Origin: Rhinopomastus cyanomelas
Taxonomy: Eukaryota; Chordata; Aves; Bucerotiformes; Rhinopomastidae
Assembly (NCBI GenBank): GCA_013400115.1
Contig: VXBP01005581.1
Coordinates: 248,001-312,000, forward strand
Length of the DNA stretch: 64,000 bases
Direction: 5' to 3'
Numbering within the stretch: position 1 is the stretch's first letter; the number at the start of each line of letters is the position of its first letter. The notes under the pieces were generated by a model that was not told where the DNA came from, made no database searches, and was given only the letters and a program-made list of their open reading frames with translations. Both the position numbers and the translations under genes were made by a program. Positions 10,617-22,835 of this stretch are shown in pieces.

Positions 10617-12779
10617 ATGCCACTATCGACACAGCAAAGCATTATAGAGCTAAATACTCCCGAGAAGAAGCAAAGCCACCCAGATCCCACACCCTGCAGC
10701 AGAAACAAGCCAGCGCTAACAGATGCCCAACACACTGTCAGAGGCTAGAGCTGAAGTCATGGCCCTTGGTTATCCTCTTTTGCATAATCAGGATGTTCCA
10801 GGGTCAAGCAAAGTTTCCACGCCAAGGCCGATCCAGCGTTTGAGGCACGCGGCAGGTATCAGGACCAGGCACACAGCCTGAGGAGGGTCTGAACAGATGG
10901 ATCGCGATACCTTCCCCGCTCCCCCTCCTGCTACGTTTTCTACAAACAAGATGGATCCCTGTCGCACTCAAGATCCACTCAGCCACAACACAACAGCTTT
11001 TAAATAAAACACAAACCGGGACACCCAGGGCAGAAAGAGCAACCACAAAACGTTCATCTCTGTTGGTCTCTCCTGGGCCCATATGTACCATCCTATTGTG
11101 GCCTCCATTTTCCAAGGAAGCCAACAAGGTCGGGGAGGGCTCTGCATCTGCTAGGTGATGGTCAGGTCTGCAGTTACATACAAACACACATTTCTCAGAT
11201 AGCTGTGTCTCACTTGGACTGATGAATAATTCTGTATGAATAGGTGGGTCTGGATAGTCAGATAAAAATCATCTGCGGGAGGCTCTGCTGCAGCACACAG
11301 AGGTACAAACACAAACAGTCTCTGCCTTGTGCAGGAGGAGAGGGACGGATGCCCCAGCCTCACCCACGTCTGGACCATCTGAAGGCAACTTCAGGGTGTA
11401 GCCAAGCGCCTGTTTACGTAACAGCAAGGTAGAGCTGCAGTAGAAAGGGAGACAGGAGTGAGGGCTACTGGCGGATAACAAAGAACAAGCCCACTAGGGA
11501 GCTGTCTGCGTTTCCTAAGTGAAGGAACTGGTGCTTCCAGGATGGGAAATCTGATTAGGAAGCTACATCGCCTCGTGTCATTACTGATGCTGGCTACTGG
11601 CAGCCATGGATATGCAGCACTTGGGGAAAAGAGATGGCAGAAGGGGCCGTGTGTTAATTCCATCCAGCTTTAATTAAGGTAGCAGAACCCTCAGCTGAAT
11701 CAAACACACCGAGATGTGAAAAATGAGGAAAAAACCCCCAGGCTGTGACGAAGGAATTGAGATGGGTGCTGGGCAAACATGGAAAAAATTCCCTCCAGCA
11801 AGGACAGTCAGGCTCAACATCAGGTCTGGTTTTTTAAAAGGCTGTTTTACAGAGAATTCCACAATCAAACATGCAACTGCAAAGGGAAAAAACCACCACA
11901 ACAAACCCCAAGCAACTACCTTATGCTGCAGTGTCCCATTTAGGGGATTAGGAGAGTAATCACAATCTGCCCCAGCATCCCAGCACTGCATCCAAACGAC
12001 AGCCCGCGTTAGACACAGGGAAGTCTCAGCCAACCTCATGAATTCTGCCAAGCCACCCTTTTAAAAGTCACCAACATGGCAGCCAAAGGTCCCAAACTGC
12101 CTCGCAGGTCTCACCGAAGTCGTTCGGTTCGCTATCTGAAAACCCCTGAGGCTGAGGGCGAAATGAATTTGGGATTTCCCAGGTATGCCAAGGCAGCAGA
12201 TGGCTCCTGAACCCTCCAGACTTGCCAAAAGGCTCGGTAAAGCCGAGCGTTGCCTTGCCGGGTTCTGTCCCTTTTACCAGAGACGCGTGTTTACGTGCCA
12301 CATGACGGGGGAGAAAGAGCAGGGCAGATTATGTCTGGGGCAGTTACAGCAGCTCCATTTTAATTTGCAATGACTGGCTCAAAACAGGGTGCTGGTGAAG
12401 GAGTTAAAGCACACCACAGCCCAGAGATCCCAGGGAAGGGGGAATGGCTACCAGGAGGCATTTCCAGGGGCACTCCCAGTGTAACACCCTCCCCAGCACC
12501 AACCTTAACAGAGGCTTTTCGGGGTTTTCTCCACATGTTATATTGTTTGTGTCCTCGGGAACTGTAGAGTGATCTGGCAAATCACCCATCTATTGCTTAT
12601 TTAAGTCTTTGTTTTCTCCCCCCACCTCTGGCAGAAGGGAAACAATAGTTGATTAGAAATGAGGAGAAACCTACGAATGTGAAATATCTGAGGAGCCTCA
12701 GAACCAGGGGCTGCCACCAGCAGCTGCTGCACAGACCCAACAGATTGCAGACTGGGTTTGAGGCCCTGGCTGGAAAAAT
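10617..12779. other. Unique non-coding sequence
   Basis: No repeats were recognised. The minus frame at 10804-11187 (127 codons) and the other frames here have no known domain. Composition becomes more GC- and CpG-rich towards 12.8 kb. Confidence 0.45.
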
Positions 12780-13760
12780 CCCCCTGCAGTGTGCAGTGTC
12801 AGTGCACTGAATCACAGCCGGCTCCCCACACCGAGCTGCAGAACGACGCAGCTGATCCGCCCAGCACCACACCACGGGGCTCACACGCAGCATTTCGCAT
12901 CGCCGGCAAGGGGGGAACAGGGACTCGCACCGGGAGACGGGGGGAAATGCTGTAGGCAGGGACAGAAATGCATCTTTACATCTGAAAGCACACACACGGC
13001 CACCTCCCTCCTCGACAACTTCTTGGAGCACCTGGGCTCCTCAGCAGGGGCATTTGCCTCCTCCAGCCCTTTCGGGGATGCAGGGAAGGCAGCAGAACTG
13101 GGGTGCCCACAGTCCCTGCGATGCTGTGGACTGCCAGCACTTTAATCTCCCTGCAGCAGGGCTCAAGGAGGATGGGAAAGGATGCAGATGGAAAGAGGGA
13201 GAAGAAAGGTTGGGAAATGACAGCGAACACCTGCAAAGTGCTGCCCAGAGGAAGGGTGGGGGGCGTAAGGGAAGAAGGGAGATGGTTTATCCTCTCATAC
13301 CTTGCGTTTCCGATCTGCCCTAGAGATTTTCCGTTGCCTCTTCCTTTCCTTCTCAAGGTTTCTCTCCCTCTCTTCAAGTTCAGACTCTCTAACTTTTTTA
13401 ATGGAAGCGGCTGCATGAGCCATTTTGGGGAGGCAAGCAGGAGCTCCGAGGAAGCTGTTCCCACCACACACGGGTATCCAGGTGGTTTATTTTCTTGCTG
13501 CAAGGGCACTGGCTGCAAGCCAGAGCTTCACGGTATAATCCACTCTTCCTCCTCCGGCACCCCAGGAAAGGTCACAGCTCTGCTCCAGCCTCTGCAGCAC
13601 CCATAGCTGGGAAGAAGCATCAGAGGCACGTCCCCGCACGCTAAGTGTGAAAGGGCTCGCACGCGCAGACAGAGAGCGTCCAGCAAACACCCGCCGGCAG
13701 GCTCAGGCCGCTTCAGCTTGGCTGCAGCTGACGATGAGCTGCAGACTTAGCTGGGGAGTT
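12780..13760. promoter_or_regulatory. CpG-enriched area, possible alternative promoter
   Basis: CpG is clearly denser than in the flanking intron-like sequence, especially at about 12840-12950 and 13620-13720. It is weaker than the island at 37 kb. The candidate minus-strand exon 13301-13423 lies inside it, and the 13620-13720 cluster sits about 200-300 bp upstream of its ATG, where a promoter would be expected. I see no TATA box. The alternative is an unremarkable GC-rich intronic patch; several smaller patches of that kind occur in the window. Confidence 0.35.
13301..13423 (-). CDS. Candidate alternative first coding exon (41 codons, phase-0 donor), gene unidentified
   Basis: On the minus strand, ATG at 13423-13421 is in strong initiation context (AAAATGG), with an in-frame TAA stop about 22 codons upstream. 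The frame starts MAHAAAS, then is dominated by Lys, Arg and Glu with a heptad-like run (ELEERERNLEKERKR) that could form a short coiled coil, and ends in DRKRK. The last AAG is followed by GTATGAG, a near-consensus donor (intron GT at 13300-13299). Like the exon at 37522-37602, it is on the minus strand, ends in a basic cluster and has a phase-0 donor, so the two could be alternative first exons of one gene. The caution is that the strand is purine-rich here, and purine tracts give Lys/Arg/Glu frames by chance. The local CpG enrichment supports a second promoter. Confidence 0.35.
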
Positions 13761-15330
13761 AAAAAAAACAGAAATAGGCCTTTAAACACACATCGCCCAA
13801 TTGGAAAGGTCTGGTGGGATTCCTCCAGAGAGGCTGCGTCTTCTGGCTGGGAGGAAGGCTCCACTTCAGCATCCCCAGTGGCAGGGGGAGGAGGCAGCTC
13901 CTGTCAGCTCCTCACATTGCCTTGATGCGGGGTGAGAAGAAAATGGTGCAGTCTGACTTACTGACTCGCTGCTGCTGCGCCCGTCTCTGCTGGAAGCCTG
14001 GCAAACGCTCCCCTGCTCTCCTCCTCCTCATGATCTTCCTGTGGTGCTGAGTGGGTCGACAGGAAAGCAGGAGCTGCCGGGCTCAGAAGGACCAGGCTGA
14101 GCCCTGCTCACCTGCAGCAGGATGGAGAGCTGCCTGCAAACAGCTCTCTAACAGTCAAGTCCTCATTGTGCCTTCACCAGCCACGTGAGGCTGCATCAGG
14201 AGAGCTGCGTGAAGCAGTGACCCGAACGCCAGCGAGGAGAGGGACGCAGCGTAATCTGGGCTCAGCCTGCCTTGCTCAGCTCCGCTCCACGGAAGGAAAA
14301 ATAAGAGCACAGAGCACGCTGCTCATTCCCATTCGACACCTCCCTGGGTAAAGGCTCTCGGTGCCGAACACTTATCCATCAAAACAGGACACGCCTAGAT
14401 AACAGGAGCCTCTGCATCCTTTGCGTGAGCCCCTAGCAGGCAGCTGATGGCATTCCAACTCCTCCAACACCACGGATCTGGCTTCTTCCCGGCAGCTCTC
14501 AAAGGGGAGGAGGAGTGCTCCGACACAGCCAACAGCTCATGGACCAGGATGAATCCCGACCCCACACTGTTCCTGGAGCCACGCAGCTCGGTGTTCACAG
14601 CTCACACAAATCAGAGCACTGATTATTAGCTTGGAACTGATCATTTTCAAGGGTTTAGGGGTTTACCCCAAGATTTCACTCTCAGAATTTCACAAATGCC
14701 AAATTTTTTACAAAGTCCTTGTAGAGGGAACCTCTAAAGTTGAAGTAAAATCAAACCCCAGGCCACTACACTTAAAAATCCCCATCTTAGGGTTTCCTTA
14801 AATCAAAGTTCAAGGTTTCTTTAACCCACTAAATGCTTCGATCCCAAGATGTTGTGCAGGCAATAGGATTTGCTACACAGGAGGGTTTAGAGGAGTCATG
14901 ATTATTAAACAGTTTGTCATCCCTTGATGACTGATAAGAGCAGGCTCATCAGCTCACCCTCCGGTAATTGTTCACTCAGAAAACCCACTTACAAGTTAAT
15001 GAAGTGCCTTGTGGACCCTTCATGCTATGAAAAAGTCAGTTGCTTGGACCAAACAACCGGTGCCAAGGAAGACAAAGCAAAAGAGCAAATGGTTCTTTTA
15101 TAGCAGAGCACTGTCAGAGAGCTTCATGTCAGTTCTCTGCACTGGCTTTTGTGGCCCACAAACATTTCTCCCCAAAACCTCAGAAAGACAAAAATATGTC
15201 ACCATCACGTGATAAAGAAAAAGTCACTTTCAGGAGATTATTTTGGAAAGAACATACCCAGTCTGGGCAATGAATCACTTAACGCTTGACACCGCTAATG
15301 ACCTACAGGAAAGACGTGTCCTGGCTTAAG
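13761..15330. other. Unique non-coding sequence
   Basis: GC-rich unique sequence to about 14.6 kb, with scattered CpGs at 14160-14300, then AT-rich. I recognise no exon or repeat. Confidence 0.45.
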
Positions 15331-15402
15331 GTGGGCTTGGCAGAGCAGATTAATGATGGGACTCCAAGATCCTAAAGGTCTTCTCCAATCTAAACGATTC
15401 TA
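15331..15402 (+). mobile_element. CR1 LINE solo 3' end (short, degenerate)
   Basis: Sense tail: TTGGCAGAGCAGATTAATGA, then AAAGGTCTTCTCCAATCTAA and ACGATTCTAAGG. Only about 70 bp are recognisable. Confidence 0.7.
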
Positions 15403-17102
15403 AGGTTAGCTTTTCCTAACAAAGGCAGAAGCTGGCTTGTCACTGCCCTGTGTCTATACATCTCCCCTAAAATAAATCCTTCTGCAGACACCAGCCTGAA
15501 GAGTCAGTTTCTAGAGCTGTTCTGTAAAAATGGAGAGTGTGCAATTTCCCCCTAAACATAGAAAACGTCTCGTGGAGCTGCTACTTAAGAACAAGAGACT
15601 AGAGAGCGCTGCTGCCACGAGCGGCACGTAGGAGGGCAGTGGGAGAGTGGGCAGCTGCATGGTGACATAAAAAGAACACGGTACCAGAACACGGGCGGGG
15701 GGAGGTCTCTGAAAAGCAGTTGTCATTGGTAGCTCCCAATGCAGAAATCCAGAAATCATGAGATCCCAACAATTCCCAGCTGGGATAAGAAAGCTTCTGA
15801 AGTCTTCAGTCTGTACCATATCCCACATGATTTGTCAACGGTCTCCAAGGGAGGAACCTCAGTGTCAGCTCCAGTGACGTGGTGGTGCTTAGTTCGGGTT
15901 CCAGCTCCTGCCTGCCCAGGCACAAATGGTTAACTGCTGGCTCGATCTCCTCCTTTCACAGCCTCTAGAACAGTGACCCACCAGCTGAGATGAGAAGCTC
16001 CTGCACTGCAGTGCTTTCTGCTGCCATCAGCACTTGGTTTAAGTGCCAGCTTGCAGGTAGAGGGACATGATTTGCTGAGCAAACCAGTGTGCTCAGTCTG
16101 TAGAAAGCTACTGGATGAAAAGCAGCGGTAATTGAGTCCACAAGGAGAGGATGCAAACAAGAGATTATCTCCCTTGAAGCACATCCACTAACTGGGGTCC
16201 ACCTCAGAGAGACAGCGTAGGAATCCACGGTCAGGAAAGCCTGAACACCTGAGGAGTGAGGATGCAGATGATACAACATTTCCAACAAGGACATGACTAC
16301 TGGGTGCATCCCAAGGCACTCAACTCAGCTACGGGCTGTGTGTATCAGCACTCAGGCAGTCTGATGTCTACAGAGTGAAATACTCCTAGAAACAAAGGCA
16401 AAAGAATAGCACAAAGGCACCTACAGAAGTACAGGCTACCTTTATAAATTGTCTCTTGTCTCACCTATTTAACCCACACAGCATAAACTAGCCTAATTCT
16501 ACAGGTAGAGTAACTCTGGAAGGGGTTTCATGATTGACATCTACACTGCACAGGCCTCGTTTCTATTTTCCTGAAAGAGAAGAATACTGAGGTTATAAAA
16601 GGCTCCACACTCCCTCATTCTCATGTTCCTGAATAGGTGAACACAACATGTTCCAGAAAGCTCTAGGCTGGAAATTAGTGTCACTGAGCTGGCACTGAAA
16701 ATATCTGCAACCCCACCCTTGCACAGGGGGTGTCTGTCTTGAAGGTGTTCAACACCGACACGCTTCCAATGTAGTAAGTAATTACACCAGGTGAAAAAAG
16801 ATGCTGCTCAGCGACCTCCATCTGGAAAGAGCTACCGAAAACATTCATCTGCTCTGACTAAATTCATTTCCTACATGCTAGAGGTGAAGACACTGAGATA
16901 GGATGGGTCCATGTTGGCTCCTAAGAACATTAAGAGCAGTCACTGCGGGATGAGACCCGAGTTTTCTGCCTCCAGCGACGGCCACAGATCAGATCCCTAG
17001 TAAAGGGTGGAGGAGGACAAACACAGATCATTTTTTCAACTGCTGTCCCAGTTTCTGGCCCTGTCAGACCACAGACATCTGTGCTAGACTCTTTCATTTA
17101 CA
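15403..17102. other. Unique non-coding sequence
   Basis: I see no gene or repeat here. Confidence 0.45.
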
Positions 17103-17195
17103 CAGTCATAGAATCATATATGGAACAGTTTAGGTTGGAAGGGACCTCAGAGATGATCTACTTCCAACCTCCCTGCCATGGGCAAGGGCACCTCT
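17103..17195 (-). mobile_element. CR1 LINE solo 3' end, class D
   Basis: Antisense tail: CAGTTTAGGTTGGAAGGGAC, CTCAGAGATGATCTA, CCTCCCTGCCATGGGCAAGG. Confidence 0.88.
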
Positions 17196-17287
17196 TACGG
17201 GATTCAGTTGTCTAGAGCCCCATCACAGCTCTTCACAGGTTTGTTTTCCACTACATTTTCCAGTCTGTTTCTGAATTTCCAACGTAC

Positions 17288-17424
17288 TCCTTCTCTGGAA
17301 GAGCTTAAAACCCACCTGGATATGTTCCTGTGCAACCGGATCTGGGTGATCCTGCTCTGGCAGGGGGATTGGACTGGATGATCTTGCGAGGTCCCTCCCA
17401 ATCCCTAATGTTCTGTGATTCTGT
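17288..17424 (+). mobile_element. CR1 LINE solo 3' end, class A
   Basis: Sense tail: GAAGAGCTTAAAACCCACC, GGTGATCCTGCTCTGGCAGG, GGATTGGACTGGATGATCTT, ending CAATCCCTAATGTTCTGTGA. It faces the oppositely oriented copy at 17103-17195, about 90 bp away. Confidence 0.9.
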
Positions 17425-20400
17425 ACTAAGCCACAGTTCTGCATCTCAAACACACATTCCCAGTACCGTGGTCACAGGCAAGTTCTCACAGACTAGCAAA
17501 GGCACCAAGATGAAACAATCGCCATTGTTAAATCAAGTCTCCTTGTGGTCATCCAAGCTGCATCATGACAATGTGATGTGCTGCTCACGCCATCAACTGC
17601 CTGAATACCAGGAACAGGGTTTAGAGAAGCTCTTCAGAGACCAAGGCCTCCAGGTTAAGTAAATAACCCAAACTGGAGGTAAGACACGCTCCAGCTATGT
17701 CAAATTTGTCAATACAAGAAGCTCATTTTCTTCATCAGGACCCAAAACAAACCAGGGGTGGACACTTCAGGAACAAGAGCCCCCTTGGCAGGTTTCTGAC
17801 GGCAGCTAAGCTGCATTAACTCTAAATACCACCCCACGTGTTTTGGTTTTCATATTGATTGAGAATATTGACGTCACGATCTATTTTAACTAAGTCAAAG
17901 AGGGCCTGACCCAACAGCTCACTAAGGGCAACAGCAGCCACTGTATTGATTTAAACAGGCTCTGGATGAGGATCACAATGATTTAATTCAACAGCGCAAT
18001 GTGCCTTCTCATCTCCCATCCCGTCCCTGCCCTGCCTGCTGTCTCCTTTCAGCACTGCGTTCTGTTTTGATCTTGGGAGGGCACGAGCTGCCACAACGCA
18101 AAGAAGCCGCACGATCACCCTGCAGGTGCCGCAGATCTGCCACATTTGATACCCAAAACACACAGCACGTCCCTCGGGCTCCTGCCAGGCACTCACTGTG
18201 TGACCAGGTGGAGCTCTCTAGACTAGAAGATGAAGCGGCTCAAGAGCAGGGCTCAGAGTTGTTTTTACCATAGGAAACAAAACCTTTAAAGAGTTTATAA
18301 ATAGTTTTCTTTAAGTATCTTCCCATGTAATGATCTGGCCTCCTCTCAGAAGGCTTCTTTTACACCTTTCTTTTAGGGTTTATTTGCATTGTAACCAGCT
18401 ACTGCTGACTCACTCTGCTCTAAGTCGGGGCAGAAGTCAAGCTCAAGGGTAATTACCTGCAAAAACAGCCACAGAAAGCAAGTTCTGTGCCAAAAAGTCC
18501 TCGCCATACATCTCACTTCTGCCCCTAATGGATCAGAGTCCTCGAGACTTGTGATTAAAAAGCCCTATTAGTTGTTTCCCCAGAAACGAGGTGACTCTTT
18601 CCAACGAGCTGTCTGAAGAGGCAAACTGATGACTCTATTCCTAGCCCAATGGAGTCGCGCACTACCTCCGGCAACGAGCCCGTTACAGCCCTGTGCCTGG
18701 GCTACAGCATCGTGTGTTAGAGCAAATAGCTTCACAAGAACACCTGCTCATCTGGAAACAGAAATCTTTGACCCCAGAGCTTAGTGACAAAAATCAAAGC
18801 AACTTCACAAATGAAAATACGAAACATTACTTCTGAGCATAAAACTGGGTGACTGACTTGGTTGCCACCATGTCAGCAGCCTGTAAACCTGTGTGACCCA
18901 CATCTCATCCACTGGAAATCCTTTCAGTTGCAACCGAGACGCTGCACGTAATCAGCTCTGGTTAAGAATCCTTGCTGATACATGCAAAAGGGGTTGGTTC
19001 AGGCCCTGCTCTTCTGCAAGGGCTGCTCTTCCCTTCCACTTGTGCTTGCATGAGGCAATGAAGACATCAAGAAGAGTTAGATGACACACTGATTCACCAA
19101 GTACCTATGGTATTTCCCTGAATTAACAATTGTATTCAACTCATCTTAATATGAAACCCTTCCTCTAAGTGTTCTCACCTTTTTCCTCACAGAAGGAAGG
19201 AGGTTGGGATTCCTTTACTTTTGGAGTAGCTGGCCCCACACAAACAACTTCAGAGGTCCCACTGTCCCAGTGTATTAGAGTATCATCGCTACCTGGGATG
19301 TACCTACGAGAAGCACTGAAGTCCTCTGCCTGCAGCCAGACTGTCCCTTTAGCTCATATTAGTTGGCAAGGAGTAAAAATAAAATCATGGAGGGATTTAC
19401 TACAGAGCAAATGCCAAGGATGGGGGCTTCCTGCTCCCACAGAGCTCTTCCCAGATACCATCAGCACTGTTCAGGCAGAACACCCTGGAGAGAGTCTAGC
19501 CAGAGCTACGCACAGCCTTCCCACAAGAGGACAGGAGAAACCATGAGGTAAGAAATACGAAGCCAGAGTTGGGAGGTGTTGGGGGAAGTTTCCAGCTCCC
19601 TTGGCACGTGCACATTTGCGTGTGTTTAGAACTGCTGCCTGATGGTTCCACCTCAGCACCCAGGTGGGTCCCAGCAACGTGAGGCATGGACAGTACATGG
19701 GGCTGCTCTGGGCTAACCACCCCGAACCTCTGCTCACCTTGGGAACACTCCGTTCAGGCACTACTGGAGCAACGAGGGCCAAAGAGACCACGGGGCACAT
19801 TCCTAACGAACTGTTTCCTCAGCAGTGATTCATTTGGACTCAAATGCTAGGTCTGGACATCAAGCAGCTTTCAGAATCCAAGAGTGCCAGATGTGACCGC
19901 TGCAGCATCCACTCGTTTCTGGTGAAAACGGGGAGTGAAGCGAAGCACAAACACATTCCGCCGCGTCGCATTTCCCACCAGAGCGCCCGGGGAGATGAAC
20001 GGCAGATGATCCCCCTCTCCTGGTCGAGCACCGCCAAGGCAGAGACACACGAGCAACCGCAGGCAAGCGACTCGAGCACTGCAGCAGCCAAAGCGCCAAG
20101 GTTTGGGATGGCTGACACTGCTCACGGTGCCATCCCTGCAGAACATTGTTGGGTTCCTGCCAGCATTCACCTGGTCACGCCACCAGTTATGATCCTTAAT
20201 TAATGATCTTATAAATTCCCCTATGGTAGCATTCAGCTGAATATGATCAAACACAGACACTGATTATAAAGAGGTAGAAAAGGGCTACTTCTATGAAGGA
20301 AAGGTCCTACTGTACAGGTTCTGCCTCCTTTCCACTGTCCACATCCCACCAGTTAGGAGAGGGCAGACCAGAGTAAGGCACTCTCCTTATCACATACTCC

Positions 20401-20695
20401 ATGAAATCCTAGGTGGCCTCAGGGAACTTCTACAGGAAGCACCTGAGATGATCCACACCTGCCTGAAGTAGCAGAAATGAAGAAACACGTTCCCTAAAGA
20501 TAAAGCCAAGAACAAACATGCAAAGATCAAACCCACTGATCCAGATTTAACCAACTCGCTTCTGAAGGACTCGGACACATGAGCTTCTGCTGGTCTTGGA
20601 TTAACAGTTCATATCCTTCAGGAAGCACCTGCCAGGTGACCTTTTAAGGATCCTTTCTGAATAATACCCTCTGTTTTCAACAGCCATTTGTGAGT
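17425..20695. other. Unique non-coding sequence with one CpG cluster
   Basis: No CR1 is present. CpG is enriched at about 19920-20105 (AACGGGGAGTGAAGCGAAG, CCGCCGCGTCGCATTTCC). Frames there on both strands have no known domain. Confidence 0.45.
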
Positions 20696-20771
20696 TGGCT
20701 AAAGATAAGTTCCTCATTGGAGACCTTGGGGGTCCATATCCAGCCTGCGGGCCGGGGTTTGAGGACCCCTG
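20696..20771 (-). mobile_element. hAT-type DNA transposon terminus (fragment)
   Basis: Read on the minus strand from 20771, the sequence begins CAGGGGTCCTCAAAC, continues CCCGGCCCGCAGGCTGG and then ATATGGACCCCCAAGG. A start of CAGGGGTC(C/G)xCAAAC followed by a GGCCCGC stretch is the familiar terminal inverted repeat of Charlie-like hAT elements. Only one end is visible; I found no matching opposite end or transposase. The left limit is arbitrary. The terminus touches a CR1 segment directly at 20772. Family name and exact length cannot be fixed by eye. Confidence 0.6.
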
Positions 20772-22202
<1,431 letters not shown>

Positions 22203-22574
22203 TTGGGGCTGTTTAGTTTGAGGAAGAGGAGGCTGAGGGGAGACCTCATCACTTTCTACCACTATCTGAAAGCACACTGCAGAGATGGTGGTGCTGGTCT
22301 CTTCTCAAAGGTATTTAGTGACAGAACCAGAGGAAAGGGCTTCAGGCTCCAACAGGGGAGGGTTATATAGGACACCAGGAAGAAATTCTTCCTGGAGAGG
22401 CACTGGACTGGGCTGCCCAGGGTGGTGGTTGAGTCCCCATCCCTGGATGTGTTTAAAAGTCGCTTCGATGTAGTGTTGGAGGATCTGGTTTAGGGGTGAC
22501 CTTGTAGAGTAGGGTTGATGGTTGGACTCTGTGATCCCAAGGGTCTTTTCCAACCTGAATGATTCAATGATTCT
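22203..22574 (+). mobile_element. CR1 LINE 3' part, class C
   Basis: Sense sequence from GGCTGTTTAGTTTGAGGAAG through the 3' UTR to GATGGTTGGACTCTGTGATC, GGTCTTTTCCAACCTGAATG and ATTCAATGATTCT. It shares an unusual tail (TTTAGGGGTGACCTTGTAGA) with the copy at 44730-45328. Confidence 0.92.
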
Positions 22575-22599
22575 AATAAACTGTCCAGGATTCACCTCT

Positions 22600-22835
22600 G
22601 TCTTTGCTCACCCCGAGGGGGTGAGGTTTGTGCGGGGGGCCCAGTAAGCCTGCGCCTGTGAAGGGGGACGTGAGGCTGGCTTTGGTGTCTCCGCTGGGCG
22701 GTCGCGGCAGATGCTCCTGAGCAGCCTGCACCACACGGTGGCACTCCTGGCCAGCCCGTCCCCAGCAGCCACACCTCGCCAGCCCCCAGACTGGGCTGGG
22801 CGCAGAGAGCTGCGCGGTGAGCTCACTTCACTCTG
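22600..22835. other. Small CpG-rich patch next to CR1
   Basis: CpGs are dense for about 230 bp (CCCCGAGGGGGTGAGG, GGGCGGTCGCGGCAG, GGGCGCAGAGAGCTGCGCGG). Neither strand shows an ATG with a convincing donor. It could be a small regulatory island or an unmethylated intronic patch. Confidence 0.4.

Noticed and set aside
12976..13518. 180-codon minus frame, the longest in the window
   Set aside because: It overlaps the candidate exon 13301-13423 in another frame, runs across its donor, and reads as Leu/Pro/Ser-rich low-complexity sequence with no domain.
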